Of a stretch of DNA of 19,447 bases, positions 1 through 6,693 are shown piece by piece. Position 1 is the stretch's first letter. Every line of letters begins with the position of its first letter. The position numbers and the translations under genes are program-made. This DNA is from Pseudomonadota bacterium (GTDB lineage Bacteria > Desulfobacterota > Desulfovibrionia > Desulfovibrionales > Desulfovibrionaceae). The notes beneath the pieces are model-generated. The model saw only the letters and a program-made list of their open reading frames with translations, had not been told where the DNA came from and ran no database searches. Where the stretch lies: positions 1 to 19,447 of the forward strand of contig JAEXRD010000132.1 in assembly GCA_023438245.1 (NCBI GenBank). Direction: 5' to 3'.

Positions 1-34
1 GGGGGGGGGGGGGGGGGGGGGCCCCCCCCCCCCC
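1..34. other. G21C13 homopolymer block, probable contig-end artefact
   Basis: The window opens with 21 G followed by 13 C and then switches abruptly to normal complex sequence. No biological role is apparent. The pattern fits a low-quality or no-signal read end retained at a contig edge. It lies outside the neighbouring gene, whose stop codon is at 47-49. Confidence 0.75.
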
Positions 35-46
35 GCTGCCTGCAGC

Positions 47-631
47 CTACAGGGTCTGCGGCTTCTCGATCCATTTGCTGACCACGGGCGCGACGTAGGT
101 TTCGAACTGGTCGAGCAGTCCGGCGGGCGTGGTGTGCGAGAGCAGCATGGTGCGGTGTCCGGGCATGATGAAGCCCTGGGAAACGGCGTGGTCCAGGAAG
201 GCATTGAGATGGCTGTAGTAGCCGCCGATGTCCAGCACGCCGCAGGGCTTTTTGTGGAAGCCCAGCTGCGCCCAGGTCAGCACCTCGCAGAGTTCCTCCA
301 GGGTGCCCATGCCGCCGGGCAGGGCCACGAAGCCGTCCGAGAGCTTGGCCATGAGCGCCTTGCGCTCGTGCATGGAGGCGACGACGTGCAGTTCGGTCAG
401 GCCGGTGTGCGCGATCTCCTTTTTCTGGAGCGCCTCGGGGATGATGCCGATGACCTTGCCGCCCGCTTCGAGGGTGGCGTTGGCCAGCACGCCCATGAGC
501 CCGACGTTGGAGCCGCCGTACACGCAGGTGATGCCCCGGCGCGCGAGTTCCGCGCCCATGGCGCGCGCGGCCTGCAGGTAGTCGGGGCTGGTGCCGGGAT
601 TGGAACCGAGGAACACGCAGACGCTTTTCAT
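47..631 (-). CDS. LOG family protein (TIGR00730-type nucleoside 5'-monophosphate phosphoribohydrolase)
   Basis: The 194-residue product is a single-domain Rossmann-like LOG/YvdD protein. Family members hydrolyse the N-glycosidic bond of (cytokinin-type) nucleoside monophosphates to release base and ribose 5-phosphate. Visible motifs are YGGSNVGLMG near residues 38-47, the MHERK arginine near 90, and the signature PGGMGTLEE at 105-113. The reading frame is open up to 814, but the start at 631 is preferred. An AGGAG ribosome site lies 7 nt upstream, and the product then begins MKSVCVFLGSN, as family members do. The upstream extension is proline/arginine-rich and unlike the family. It is transcribed away from the DUF2325 gene. 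The physiological substrate in bacteria is often unclear, so the cytokinin role should not be assumed. It could equally be labelled a 'lysine decarboxylase-like' protein, an old misnomer for this family. Confidence 0.9.
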   Translation of the reverse strand: MKSVCVFLGSNPGTSPDYLQAARAMGAELARRGITCVYGGSNVGLMGVLANATLEAGGKVIGIIPEALQKKEIAHTGLTELHVVASMHERKALMAKLSDGFVALPGGMGTLEELCEVLTWAQLGFHKKPCGVLDIGGYYSHLNAFLDHAVSQGFIMPGHRTMLLSHTTPAGLLDQFETYVAPVVSKWIEKPQTL

Positions 632-684
632 GGGCTGGCTCCTGTGCGGGTTGGCGAAAATTCCCGGCACGCGCCGGGGCAGAT

Positions 685-713
685 TCCATAGACCCGCCCG
701 GCCACGCTGGCAA
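685..713 (-). promoter_or_regulatory. Candidate sigma-70 promoter for the LOG gene
   Basis: On the minus strand, TTGCCA (708-713) is followed after 17 nt by TATGGA (685-690). The -35 box matches the consensus at five of six positions and the -10 at three. Spacing is ideal, and the same TTGCCA box appears in front of bacterioferritin. A CCCGGC/GCCGGG hairpin (663-678) would sit at the very 5' end of the transcript. Prediction by eye only. Confidence 0.4.
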
Positions 714-775
714 CCCCCCTTTGCCATTGTGAATTTCAAAGACAATCCTGAAATCCCAAGGCCTGAAAATACATC

Positions 776-804
776 TTGACTTTGAATTTCATTCTCGATT
801 AGAT
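776..804 (+). promoter_or_regulatory. Candidate promoter of the DUF2325 gene
   Basis: TTGACT (776-781) is followed by a 17-nt spacer and TTAGAT (799-804); a shifted TAGATA (800-805) is an alternative -10. The region is strikingly AT-rich for this genome and lies 45-75 nt ahead of the start codon. The spacer overlaps the Fur-like site listed separately. Confidence 0.4.
778..796 (-). promoter_or_regulatory. Fur-box-like operator overlapping the DUF2325 promoter
   Basis: Read on the minus strand, 796 to 778 is GAGAATGAAATTCAAAGTC. It matches the classical 19-bp Fur consensus (GATAATGATAATCATTATC) at 13 of 19 positions, counted by hand. It overlaps the -35 box and spacer, where a repressor would act. 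The core TGAATTTCA (783-791) also occurs at 730-738, 53 bp away. Which regulator binds (Fur, PerR or another) is inference. Confidence 0.35.
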
Positions 805-849
805 AGGATTTCACATGCCGGACCTCACAAAATAACCAAGGAGCCCCCC

Positions 850-2115
850 ATGCTGAACAGAACCCTTTGGGAGAACGCGGAATACGCCTGCCCCATCGTG
901 GGCACCTGCCTGTCCACGGCGGAGCTGCGCAAGCTGGCGCAGCGCGTGGGCCTGATGCTGCCGGAGACGGCCAGCGACTATGAGCTGCACGGCTGTTTCG
1001 TGAGCCTGGCCAAGCGCCCGGAGCGTCCGGCGAGGCTGATGCAGAAACATTTGGACAAGAAATTTCACCGCCAGATGAAGCGGTTTTCCAAGGCCAGGAC
1101 CGACGAGGAGCTCTGGACGCTCTGGGCCGAGATGGCCGACGCCGGGGACATACCCGGCGCGTTCTGGTCGGTGATGCGCCACCGGGGGGCCTCGGAGCAG
1201 CTGGTGGCCCAGGTGTACGGCGAGGTGCACATGCTTTCGCACCTGGTGGGGGCCAGCACGCGCGCGGACCTGCGCCGACTGGCCGAGACCCAGGCCCAGG
1301 TGGAGCGCCTGGCGGCGACGCTGGCCGAGCGCAAGACCGTGCTGCGCGAGGCCGTGGCCGTGTGGAAGCGCCGCACCGGCGAGCTGGAGCGCGAACTGGC
1401 CGCCGAGCGCGCCCGCCGCGAGCAGGCCGAGCGCGAGCGCCTGTCGCTGCGGGAGATCGTGGAGACCCGGGCCGTGGCCGAGCTGGAGGCCGACCGCGAC
1501 GCCCTGCTGCGCCAGCTGCGCGACATCACCGACCGCCTGCACCAGGCCGAGGCCACCGGGCGCAGGCAGGCCGCCATCATCGAGGACAACTACCGCGAGG
1601 AGTCCGCCCTGCGCGCCCGGCTGGCCAGCCAGGAGCACGAGCTGCGGGCCATGGAGCTGGCGCTGGCCCAGAGCCTGGGCGCGGACCTGGCCCTGGTGGC
1701 GGGCGCCGTGGAAAGTTGCGACGCCGACTGCTCCGGCCCTTCCTGCGGGGCTGGCTGCGCGGACGCGGAAAACTGCCCCTGCCCCCGGCTGCGCGGCAAG
1801 CGCGTGCTGTACGTGGGCGGCCGCAGCGGCCTGAGGGGCCAGTACCGCGCCCTGGGCGAGCGTTTCGGCTGCGAGGTGCTGCACCACGACGGCGGGCTGG
1901 AGCAGTCCAGCCAGCACCTGCACCAGCTGCTCTCAAGGGCGGACGCGGTGGTCTGCCCGGTGGACTGCGTGAGCCACGAGGCCTGCGCCGCGGTGAAGCG
2001 CCTGTGCAAGAGCGGCGGCAAGCCGGTGCTGTTCGCGCGCTCCTCCGGGCTGTCCAGCCTGGCCAGCTCGCTGACGGAACTGGACCGTTCGGGACTGGAC
2101 CGCGCCTGCCAGTGA
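850..2115 (+). CDS. DUF2325 domain-containing protein with coiled coil and cysteine cluster
   Basis: The 421-residue product has three parts. Residues 1-135 form a helical N-terminal region with Cys14, Cys20 and Cys49. Residues 136-275 are a long charged heptad-rich coiled coil. Residues 315-405 are a DUF2325 module (VLYVGGRSGLRGQYRALGE...CEVLHHDGG...ADAVVCPVDCVSHEACAAVK...KPVLFARSSG). Just before the module is a dense cysteine patch at residues 290-311 (Cys290, 294, 299, 303, 309, 311); four more cysteines lie inside the module (369, 373, 379, 386). That number is unusual and suggests metal or Fe-S binding or redox sensing, but the biochemical function of DUF2325 is not known to me. The start is supported by AAGGAG eight nt or so upstream. 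Bacterioferritin follows after 128 bp in the same direction, and a Fur-like site lies in the promoter, so an iron or oxidative-stress role is inferred. Confidence 0.88.
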   Translation: MLNRTLWENAEYACPIVGTCLSTAELRKLAQRVGLMLPETASDYELHGCFVSLAKRPERPARLMQKHLDKKFHRQMKRFSKARTDEELWTLWAEMADAGDIPGAFWSVMRHRGASEQLVAQVYGEVHMLSHLVGASTRADLRRLAETQAQVERLAATLAERKTVLREAVAVWKRRTGELERELAAERARREQAERERLSLREIVETRAVAELEADRDALLRQLRDITDRLHQAEATGRRQAAIIEDNYREESALRARLASQEHELRAMELALAQSLGADLALVAGAVESCDADCSGPSCGAGCADAENCPCPRLRGKRVLYVGGRSGLRGQYRALGERFGCEVLHHDGGLEQSSQHLHQLLSRADAVVCPVDCVSHEACAAVKRLCKSGGKPVLFARSSGLSSLASSLTELDRSGLDRACQ

Positions 2116-2149
2116 GCCGGTGCCAGACCCGACCGCCGCAGCCCCTCCC

Positions 2150-2178
2150 TTGCCAACCGCGCGCCAATTCCATAGGGT
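2150..2178 (+). promoter_or_regulatory. Candidate promoter of bacterioferritin
   Basis: TTGCCA (2150-2155), a 17-nt spacer and TAGGGT (2173-2178) lie 66-94 nt before the bacterioferritin start. The 5' leader then contains a short perfect hairpin, CTCGG/CCGAG with an AAAG loop (2187-2200). This would let bfr be transcribed independently of the upstream gene. Prediction by eye. Confidence 0.4.
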
Positions 2179-2243
2179 GCAAATAGCTCGGAAAGCCGAG
2201 AGGTTCGCTCACCCCCACCCAAAATCACTATGGAGGTCCGGTT

Positions 2244-2786
2244 ATGGCAGTGCAGACGCGCGAACAGCGCAAAGCCAAGGTGCTTGAAGTGTTGAACAAG
2301 GCGCGGGCCATGGAGCTCTACGCCATCACCCAGTACATGAACCAGCACTACAACCTGGACGACGCCGACTACGGCGAAATGGCCGCCAACATGAAGCTCA
2401 TCGCCATCGACGAGATGCGCCACGCCGAGATGTTCGCCGAGCGCATCAAGGAGCTGGGCGGCGAGCCCGTGACCAGCGGCGAGGGCAAGGTGGTCAAGGG
2501 CCAGGACGTGCGCAAGATCTTCCCCTTCGACGCCAAGCTCGAGGACGACACCATCGACGCCTACAACCAGTTCCTGCTCACCTGCCGGGAGTGCGGCGAC
2601 AACATCAGCGCCAACCTGCTGCAGACCATCATCGACGAGGAGCAGATCCACTACAACCACTTCGACAACGTGGGCGAGCACATCAAGAGCCTGGGCGACG
2701 CCTACCTGTCGCGCATCGCGGGCACCCCTTCCAGCACCGGCGGGCCGGGCAAGGGCTTCGTGCTCAACAAGGGCGGCGCGGCGTAA
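2244..2786 (+). CDS. bfr: Bacterioferritin
   Basis: The 180-residue four-helix-bundle protein belongs to a 24-mer iron-storage shell that oxidises Fe(II) and holds the mineral core. The ferroxidase ligands align one position after those of Desulfovibrio desulfuricans Bfr: Glu24, Glu57, His60, Glu100, Glu133 and His136, all present. Met58, in the IDEMRHAE motif, is the expected axial haem ligand between subunit pairs. Long stretches, such as EVLNKARAMEL and AANMKLIAIDEMRHAE, resemble the D. desulfuricans protein, which carries iron-coproporphyrin III; the same cofactor is likely but cannot be read from sequence. Length is normal for that subfamily, slightly longer than E. coli Bfr because of a GTPSSTGGPGKGF tail. 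A GGAGG ribosome site lies 7 nt before the ATG. It is probably regulated with iron or oxygen stress alongside the DUF2325 gene. Confidence 0.95.
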   Translation: MAVQTREQRKAKVLEVLNKARAMELYAITQYMNQHYNLDDADYGEMAANMKLIAIDEMRHAEMFAERIKELGGEPVTSGEGKVVKGQDVRKIFPFDAKLEDDTIDAYNQFLLTCRECGDNISANLLQTIIDEEQIHYNHFDNVGEHIKSLGDAYLSRIAGTPSSTGGPGKGFVLNKGGAA

Positions 2787-2838
2787 GGACCATCCGCCAC
2801 AAAGCGCCTTTTGCCCCCTGGGCGTCGTCGTGAGCCGA

Positions 2839-2950
2839 CCAGGGGCCGGGGCTGTACCGACAGAGTACTATCCCCGCCCCCTGGCCGGTTCTCTCCTCGC
2901 CAGGGAACAAAAATCATCTTTTGGCGGACGGTCCCGATGGACCATGTCCG
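2839..2950 (+). other. Two strong inverted repeats in the bfr 3' region
   Basis: The first is a 13-bp stem with one mismatch (arms 2839-2851 and 2872-2884, CCAGGGG.. against ..CCCCTGG) whose loop contains a smaller CTGT/ACAG hairpin. The second has arms CGGACGGTCC (2925-2934) and GGACC-AT-GTCCG (2939-2950), pairing ten bases around a CGAT loop with a two-base bulge. Neither is followed by a T-run, so they are not simple plus-strand terminators. They could stabilise the mRNA 3' end or belong to a 3'-UTR-derived small RNA. Confidence 0.45.
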
Positions 2951-2965
2951 AAAAAACCAGACAGG

Positions 2966-2997
2966 CGGGCCGGGGAGCGATCTCCGGCCCGTTTTTA
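2966..2997 (+). terminator. Intrinsic terminator of the DUF2325-bfr unit
   Basis: A perfect 8-bp stem CGGGCCGG (2966-2973) / CCGGCCCG (2984-2991) is followed directly by TTTTTATT on the plus strand. The T-run overlaps the TAA stop of the convergent gene ending at 2995. On the minus strand a TTTTTT run lies about ten bases beyond the hairpin, so it may work weakly in both directions. Confidence 0.85.
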
Positions 2998-4122
2998 TTG
3001 CGGATGCCGGGCCAGGATCTCGTCCAGAGGCATCCCCACGGCGCGCTCCACGCGCTCCCGCATGGCCAGGGCGTGCAGGAGCCTGCGGCGGATGGCCTCG
3101 CACACCTCCGGGGCATGGGCGAAGAAGTCCAGCTTCTGCTGGAAGCGCGTCTCCACGCTCACCCGCGTGCTGCCCCAGACCAGCTTGTCCGCCAGGTACA
3201 CCAGTTCGCGCTCGGTGATGCGCGGGGCCTGCTCCGGCGGGATGTCGCGGTGCACGGCCACGATTTGCGCCAGCGGGCCGTAGCCCAGCTCCTCCAGCAG
3301 CGCCGCCCCGGCGGCCTCGTGCCTGGGCTGGGCCTTGGCGATGTCGTGCAGCAGCGCGGCGGACTCCACCAGCTCCAAATCCAGCTCCAGCCCTCCCGCC
3401 GCGAGCGCCCGCGCCAGGGCCAGCGCCGCAATGGCCACGCCCCGGCCGTGCGCCAGCCCGCGCTCCCCGGCCCCGTGCAGCTCCAGCAGCGCCACGGCCT
3501 CCTGCGGCGTGGGGATGCCCCGGCGCTCCCCCCTGCGCCGGGCCTCGGCCAGGTCCTCCGGCGTGTCCACGTCGAAATGGATGTTGCGGTCGGCCACGGG
3601 CACCTCGCGGGCGGGGAGCCGCTCCAGCGCCCCGGCCAGGCCGCCCGTTCCGTCCCAGGCCAGGATGTCCGGGAAGAACGCCGCCGGGATGAGCGGCGGG
3701 TGGCCGCGCTGTCCGGCGAATACGGGGTGCAGCACCGCCTCCGGGCCCTCGTCCGCCGCGCCGAGCAGCGCACGCAGGGTGTGCGGCCGCACCAGCGGAA
3801 TGTCCACGGGCAGCACGAAGGCCCTGCCCAGGCCCTGCGGCAATGCCCCCAGCCCGGCCAGCCCGGCGCGGACAGAAGTGAACATGCCCCGGGCGTGGTC
3901 CGGGTTCTCCACGCAGCGCAGGCCCAGGCGCGCGCCCTCGGCGCGGGTGTCCTCCGCCCTGTGGCCCGCCACCACCAGGATATCCGCCACCCCGGCGGCG
4001 CGGAGGGCCAGGGCGCAGCGCTCCAGCAGAGTCGCCCCGCCAAGGTCGGCCAGGGGCTTGAACCCCGGCTCCAGGCGCGAGGACAGCCCCCCCGCCGGGA
4101 TGATGGCTGCGGTCCTGGTCAC
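2995..4122 (-). CDS. MobA-like nucleotidyltransferase fused to an HD-domain phosphohydrolase
   Basis: The 375-residue product fuses two domains. Residues 1-200 are a MobA/MocA-type NTP transferase. The nucleotide-binding start is IIPAGGLSSRLEPGFKPL and the metal-binding segment is VDIPLV near 106-111; such enzymes attach GMP or CMP to molybdopterin. Residues about 205-375 are an HD domain with His225, the His259-Asp260 pair (LLHDIAK) and Asp312 (LADKL), consistent with a metal-dependent phosphohydrolase. The start is a GTG at 4122 that overlaps the XdhC stop codon by four bases (GTGA), implying translational coupling. The open frame extends further upstream, but that part is antisense-like arginine/glycine-rich sequence inside xdhC and was rejected. 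With XdhC next door, a role in maturing cofactor for a xanthine-dehydrogenase-family molybdenum hydroxylase is likely. What the HD domain cleaves is unknown. Confidence 0.85.
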   Translation of the reverse strand: MTRTAAIIPAGGLSSRLEPGFKPLADLGGATLLERCALALRAAGVADILVVAGHRAEDTRAEGARLGLRCVENPDHARGMFTSVRAGLAGLGALPQGLGRAFVLPVDIPLVRPHTLRALLGAADEGPEAVLHPVFAGQRGHPPLIPAAFFPDILAWDGTGGLAGALERLPAREVPVADRNIHFDVDTPEDLAEARRRGERRGIPTPQEAVALLELHGAGERGLAHGRGVAIAALALARALAAGGLELDLELVESAALLHDIAKAQPRHEAAGAALLEELGYGPLAQIVAVHRDIPPEQAPRITERELVYLADKLVWGSTRVSVETRFQQKLDFFAHAPEVCEAIRRRLLHALAMRERVERAVGMPLDEILARHPQ

Positions 4123-5153
4123 AGCGCTTTTCCCGCCCTGTGCGCCACAAGTTCGCCCACGATGCTCACGGCGATCTCCTCCGGGGTCTCGGCCCCGATG
4201 TCCAGCCCGATGGGGCAGCGCACGCGCGCCAGGTCGGCGTCGGTGAAGCCCTGGCCGCGCAGGCGCTGGTACACGGCGTCCCTTTTGCGGCGGCTGCCGA
4301 TCATGCCCACGTACCCGGCGCCGGTGCGCAGGGCCTGGGCCAGGGCCTCGGCGTCGTGCACGTGGCCGCGCGTCACGATGACCACGCTGGCTTCCGGGCC
4401 CGTCGGCACCCCGGCCAGGCAGCCCGAGTAGGACTCCAGCACGCGGGTTTCGGCCCCCGGGAAGCGCTCGGCGCTGGCGAACTCGGCCCGGTCGTCCAGC
4501 ACCGTGACCTGGAATCCGCACAGGGCGGCCATCTGCGCCGTGGGGCGCGAGACGTGGCCCGCGCCCAGGATCACCAATGGGCTGGCCGGGGCCCAGGGTT
4601 CGAGCACATAGCTCCGGCCCTCGTGCTCCAGCGCCACGGGGGCGGAAATGCCCCGCCCGGCCTCGAATCCGGCCAGACGCGCGGCCAGGGCAAGCGGGCA
4701 CGCGGGTTCGCCCGGCGCAACCAGCCGGGCCTCGCCCTCGCCCTGCGGCACAAGCCGCAGCACGCGCTGGCCCCGGCCCAGGGTTGCGGAAAGTTCGCGC
4801 CACAGTGGCAGGTCTCCCGGCTCCAGGCGTTCCAGGAACACCGTGAGCCTGCCGCCGCAGATCATGTCCGCCCCGGCGGCCAGCTCGCCCGTGAGGTCGA
4901 AGCGCTCCACCCGGCGCAGGCCGTCGGCCAGCACCTGCGCCCCGGCGCGCATCACTTGCGCCTCCACCAGCCCGCCGCCCACGGTTCCGGCCAGGATCAC
5001 CGGGCCGCCATTGCCCGTAATGAGACCGGACGCCAGCAGCATGCGGCTGCCCGCCGAACGCGGGGTGCTGCCCTCATGGGTCAGGATGGCGGCCTGCGCG
5101 ATGCTCTCGCCGCGCTCCAACGCCCCCAGCAGGGCTTTCAGGATGTCGTTCAT
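4119..5153 (-). CDS. XdhC family protein (molybdenum hydroxylase maturation factor)
   Basis: The 344-residue XdhC/CoxI-type protein has the expected two domains. The N-terminal XdhC_CoxI part includes THEGSTPRSAGSRML (25-39), TVGGGLVE (57-64) and the cysteine motif DMICGG with Cys99. The C-terminal Rossmann part includes LVILGAGHVSRP (193-204), TVLDDRAEFA, VTRGHVHD and YVGMIGSRRKRD (281-292). Characterised XdhC binds molybdenum cofactor, protects it, promotes its sulfuration and inserts it into xanthine dehydrogenase-like enzymes. It lies 73 bp downstream of the rhodanese-bearing gene and overlaps the MobA-HD gene by 4 bp. The enzyme it serves is not in this window. The ribosome site is weak (an AGAGGGG about 13 nt before the ATG), which fits read-through from the upstream gene. 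Confidence 0.92.
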   Translation of the reverse strand: MNDILKALLGALERGESIAQAAILTHEGSTPRSAGSRMLLASGLITGNGGPVILAGTVGGGLVEAQVMRAGAQVLADGLRRVERFDLTGELAAGADMICGGRLTVFLERLEPGDLPLWRELSATLGRGQRVLRLVPQGEGEARLVAPGEPACPLALAARLAGFEAGRGISAPVALEHEGRSYVLEPWAPASPLVILGAGHVSRPTAQMAALCGFQVTVLDDRAEFASAERFPGAETRVLESYSGCLAGVPTGPEASVVIVTRGHVHDAEALAQALRTGAGYVGMIGSRRKRDAVYQRLRGQGFTDADLARVRCPIGLDIGAETPEEIAVSIVGELVAHRAGKAL

Positions 5154-5226
5154 GGTGCGCTTCAGGCCCCTCTTTCCCCTTGGCCCAGCCGGGCCGGATT
5201 GCCGGAGCTTCCGCCGGCCAGCACGG

Positions 5227-6612
5227 CTACTGCGTGACCAGGGCCTGGCCCGAGCGCGCCCAGGCCAGCACGCCCCCGGCCAGGGACGTGACGTTGGCGT
5301 AGCCGTGGTTGCGCATGTACGACCCGGCCATGTTGGAGCGGTAGCCCGAGCCGCAGTAGACCACGATTTCCTCGTCCGTGGGCAGGGCGCAGCAGGCTTG
5401 CAGGATCTCCGCCAGGGGCAGGTGCCGCGCCCCCGCGATGTGCCCCGCGGCCCATTCCGCCGGGGTGCGCACGTCCAGCAGGATGGGCGCGTCGCCCTTG
5501 GCCAGCCGGGCGGCCAGCTCCAGCGCGCCCACCTGCTCCAGCCGGGCCGTGGCCCTGCCGGAGTAGATCCACGTCGGCATGCCTCCGGCCAGGTAGCCCA
5601 GGATGTTGTCGTAGCCGATGCGGTGCAGCTCGGTGCGCATGGCCTCGTAGGCGGCCCGGCCCTCCGTCACCAGCAGGAGGTCGGCCCCGGGGTCCACCAC
5701 CATGCCCACCCAGTTGGCCAGCTGCTTCTCGAACCCGATGTTCAGCGCGCCGGGAATGTGGCAGCCGCCGAAAGCCGCGCTGGCGCGGGCGTCAATGACC
5801 ACGGCCCCGGAGGCCATGCGGGCCTCGAAGTCCGCCACCGACAGGGCGCGCTCCAGGGGGCAGCGCTCCAGAAGCGGCGCGCCGCCCGCGTTGGTGGCGA
5901 TGATGTGGCTGAAGCTCTTGGGCCGGGCCGGAAAGTCCTGGCTCATGGCCAGGGCGAAGTCCTCGAATGTCGCGTACTGCAGGCGCGGGTTGTGCCTGCG
6001 CTCGTACCCCAGGGTGGTGCTGGGCTTGGGGCTCATGCCCTTGCCGCACAGCGAGCCCGCGCCGTGGGCCGGATACACCTCCAGGTGGTCGGGCAGCGCG
6101 CCCAGCTTCACGAACAGGGAATTGTGGAGATTCCTGACCTGTTCATCAAGCGCGGCCTGGCCCACCAGGTCGGGCCTGCCGATGTCGCCCACGAACAGCA
6201 GGTCGCCGGTGAGGATGAGCCAGGGGTCCTCGCTGCGCGCCAGGTCGGACACCAGCAGCGAGAGGGAGTGCGGGGTGTGGCCCGGGGTGTGCAGCACCGT
6301 GAGCCGGGCGGCCCCGGCCTCCAGAACCGTGCCCTCGGGCAGCGGGGTGAAGGCGAAGGTGGCGGGGGTGTCCGGGTGCATGCAGATGGGCGCGCCGGTG
6401 CGCCCGGAGAGCTCGTGCGCGCCGGAGACGTGGTCCGCGTGCACGTGGGTGTCGATGACGTGGGTGATGCGCATGCCCTCTTCGCGGGCGATGTCCAGGT
6501 AGTCGTCGATGTCGCGCTTGGGGTCCACCACGACCATGACGCCCTTGGCCGGGCAGCCCAGCACATAGGAAAAACAGCCCAATCCCTGAACCTGAATCTG
6601 CTTGAAGTACAT
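5227..6612 (-). CDS. Metallo-beta-lactamase/rhodanese fusion, persulfide dioxygenase-like
   Basis: The 461-residue product starts with a metallo-beta-lactamase domain (about 1-235). Metal ligands are visible as THVHADH (His56, His58, Asp60, His61), TPGH (His112), GD (Asp137) and PAH (His183), a layout shared with ETHE1/persulfide dioxygenases and glyoxalase II. Two rhodanese modules follow. The first (about 255-350) lacks the active cysteine, having LLVTEGRAAYEA at the loop. The second (about 362-458) has it in VVYCGSGYRS (Cys420). Such proteins oxidise or transfer persulfide sulfur. A GGAGG site lies close before the ATG. The gene follows kdpE by 81 bp and has its own candidate promoter, so it probably heads a separate unit with xdhC. 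Glutathione is unlikely to be the thiol carrier if this is a sulfate reducer, so the true substrate is open. Confidence 0.88.
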   Translation of the reverse strand: MYFKQIQVQGLGCFSYVLGCPAKGVMVVVDPKRDIDDYLDIAREEGMRITHVIDTHVHADHVSGAHELSGRTGAPICMHPDTPATFAFTPLPEGTVLEAGAARLTVLHTPGHTPHSLSLLVSDLARSEDPWLILTGDLLFVGDIGRPDLVGQAALDEQVRNLHNSLFVKLGALPDHLEVYPAHGAGSLCGKGMSPKPSTTLGYERRHNPRLQYATFEDFALAMSQDFPARPKSFSHIIATNAGGAPLLERCPLERALSVADFEARMASGAVVIDARASAAFGGCHIPGALNIGFEKQLANWVGMVVDPGADLLLVTEGRAAYEAMRTELHRIGYDNILGYLAGGMPTWIYSGRATARLEQVGALELAARLAKGDAPILLDVRTPAEWAAGHIAGARHLPLAEILQACCALPTDEEIVVYCGSGYRSNMAGSYMRNHGYANVTSLAGGVLAWARSGQALVTQ

Positions 6613-6647
6613 GGCGGCCTCCGTTTCGGGCGTGCTGCCCTATTCCG

Positions 6648-6676
6648 GGCCTATGCCGTTCATATTCCGGAGTCAA
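6648..6676 (-). promoter_or_regulatory. Candidate promoter between kdpE and the MBL/rhodanese gene
   Basis: On the minus strand TTGACT (6671-6676), a 17-nt spacer and TAGGCC (6648-6653) lie 36-64 nt ahead of the start codon. The -35 box is good, the -10 weak. It would separate this gene from the kdp operon. Confidence 0.35.
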
Positions 6677-6693
6677 TGCCCCCGGCCCGCAGC

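Noticed and set aside
632..814. Longer N-terminus for the LOG protein
   Set aside because: It crosses the regulatory region and is unlike the family; AGGAG at the 631 start is much better placed.
4123..4803. Upstream extension of the MobA-HD protein
   Set aside because: The extension overlaps xdhC out of frame and is Arg/Gly-rich. The GTG at 4122 with GTGA overlap and a family-like N-terminus is a better start.
5154..5226. Terminator between the MBL/rhodanese gene and xdhC
   Set aside because: GGCCGG/CCGGCC arms exist but there is no T-run on the minus strand, so co-transcription is more likely.
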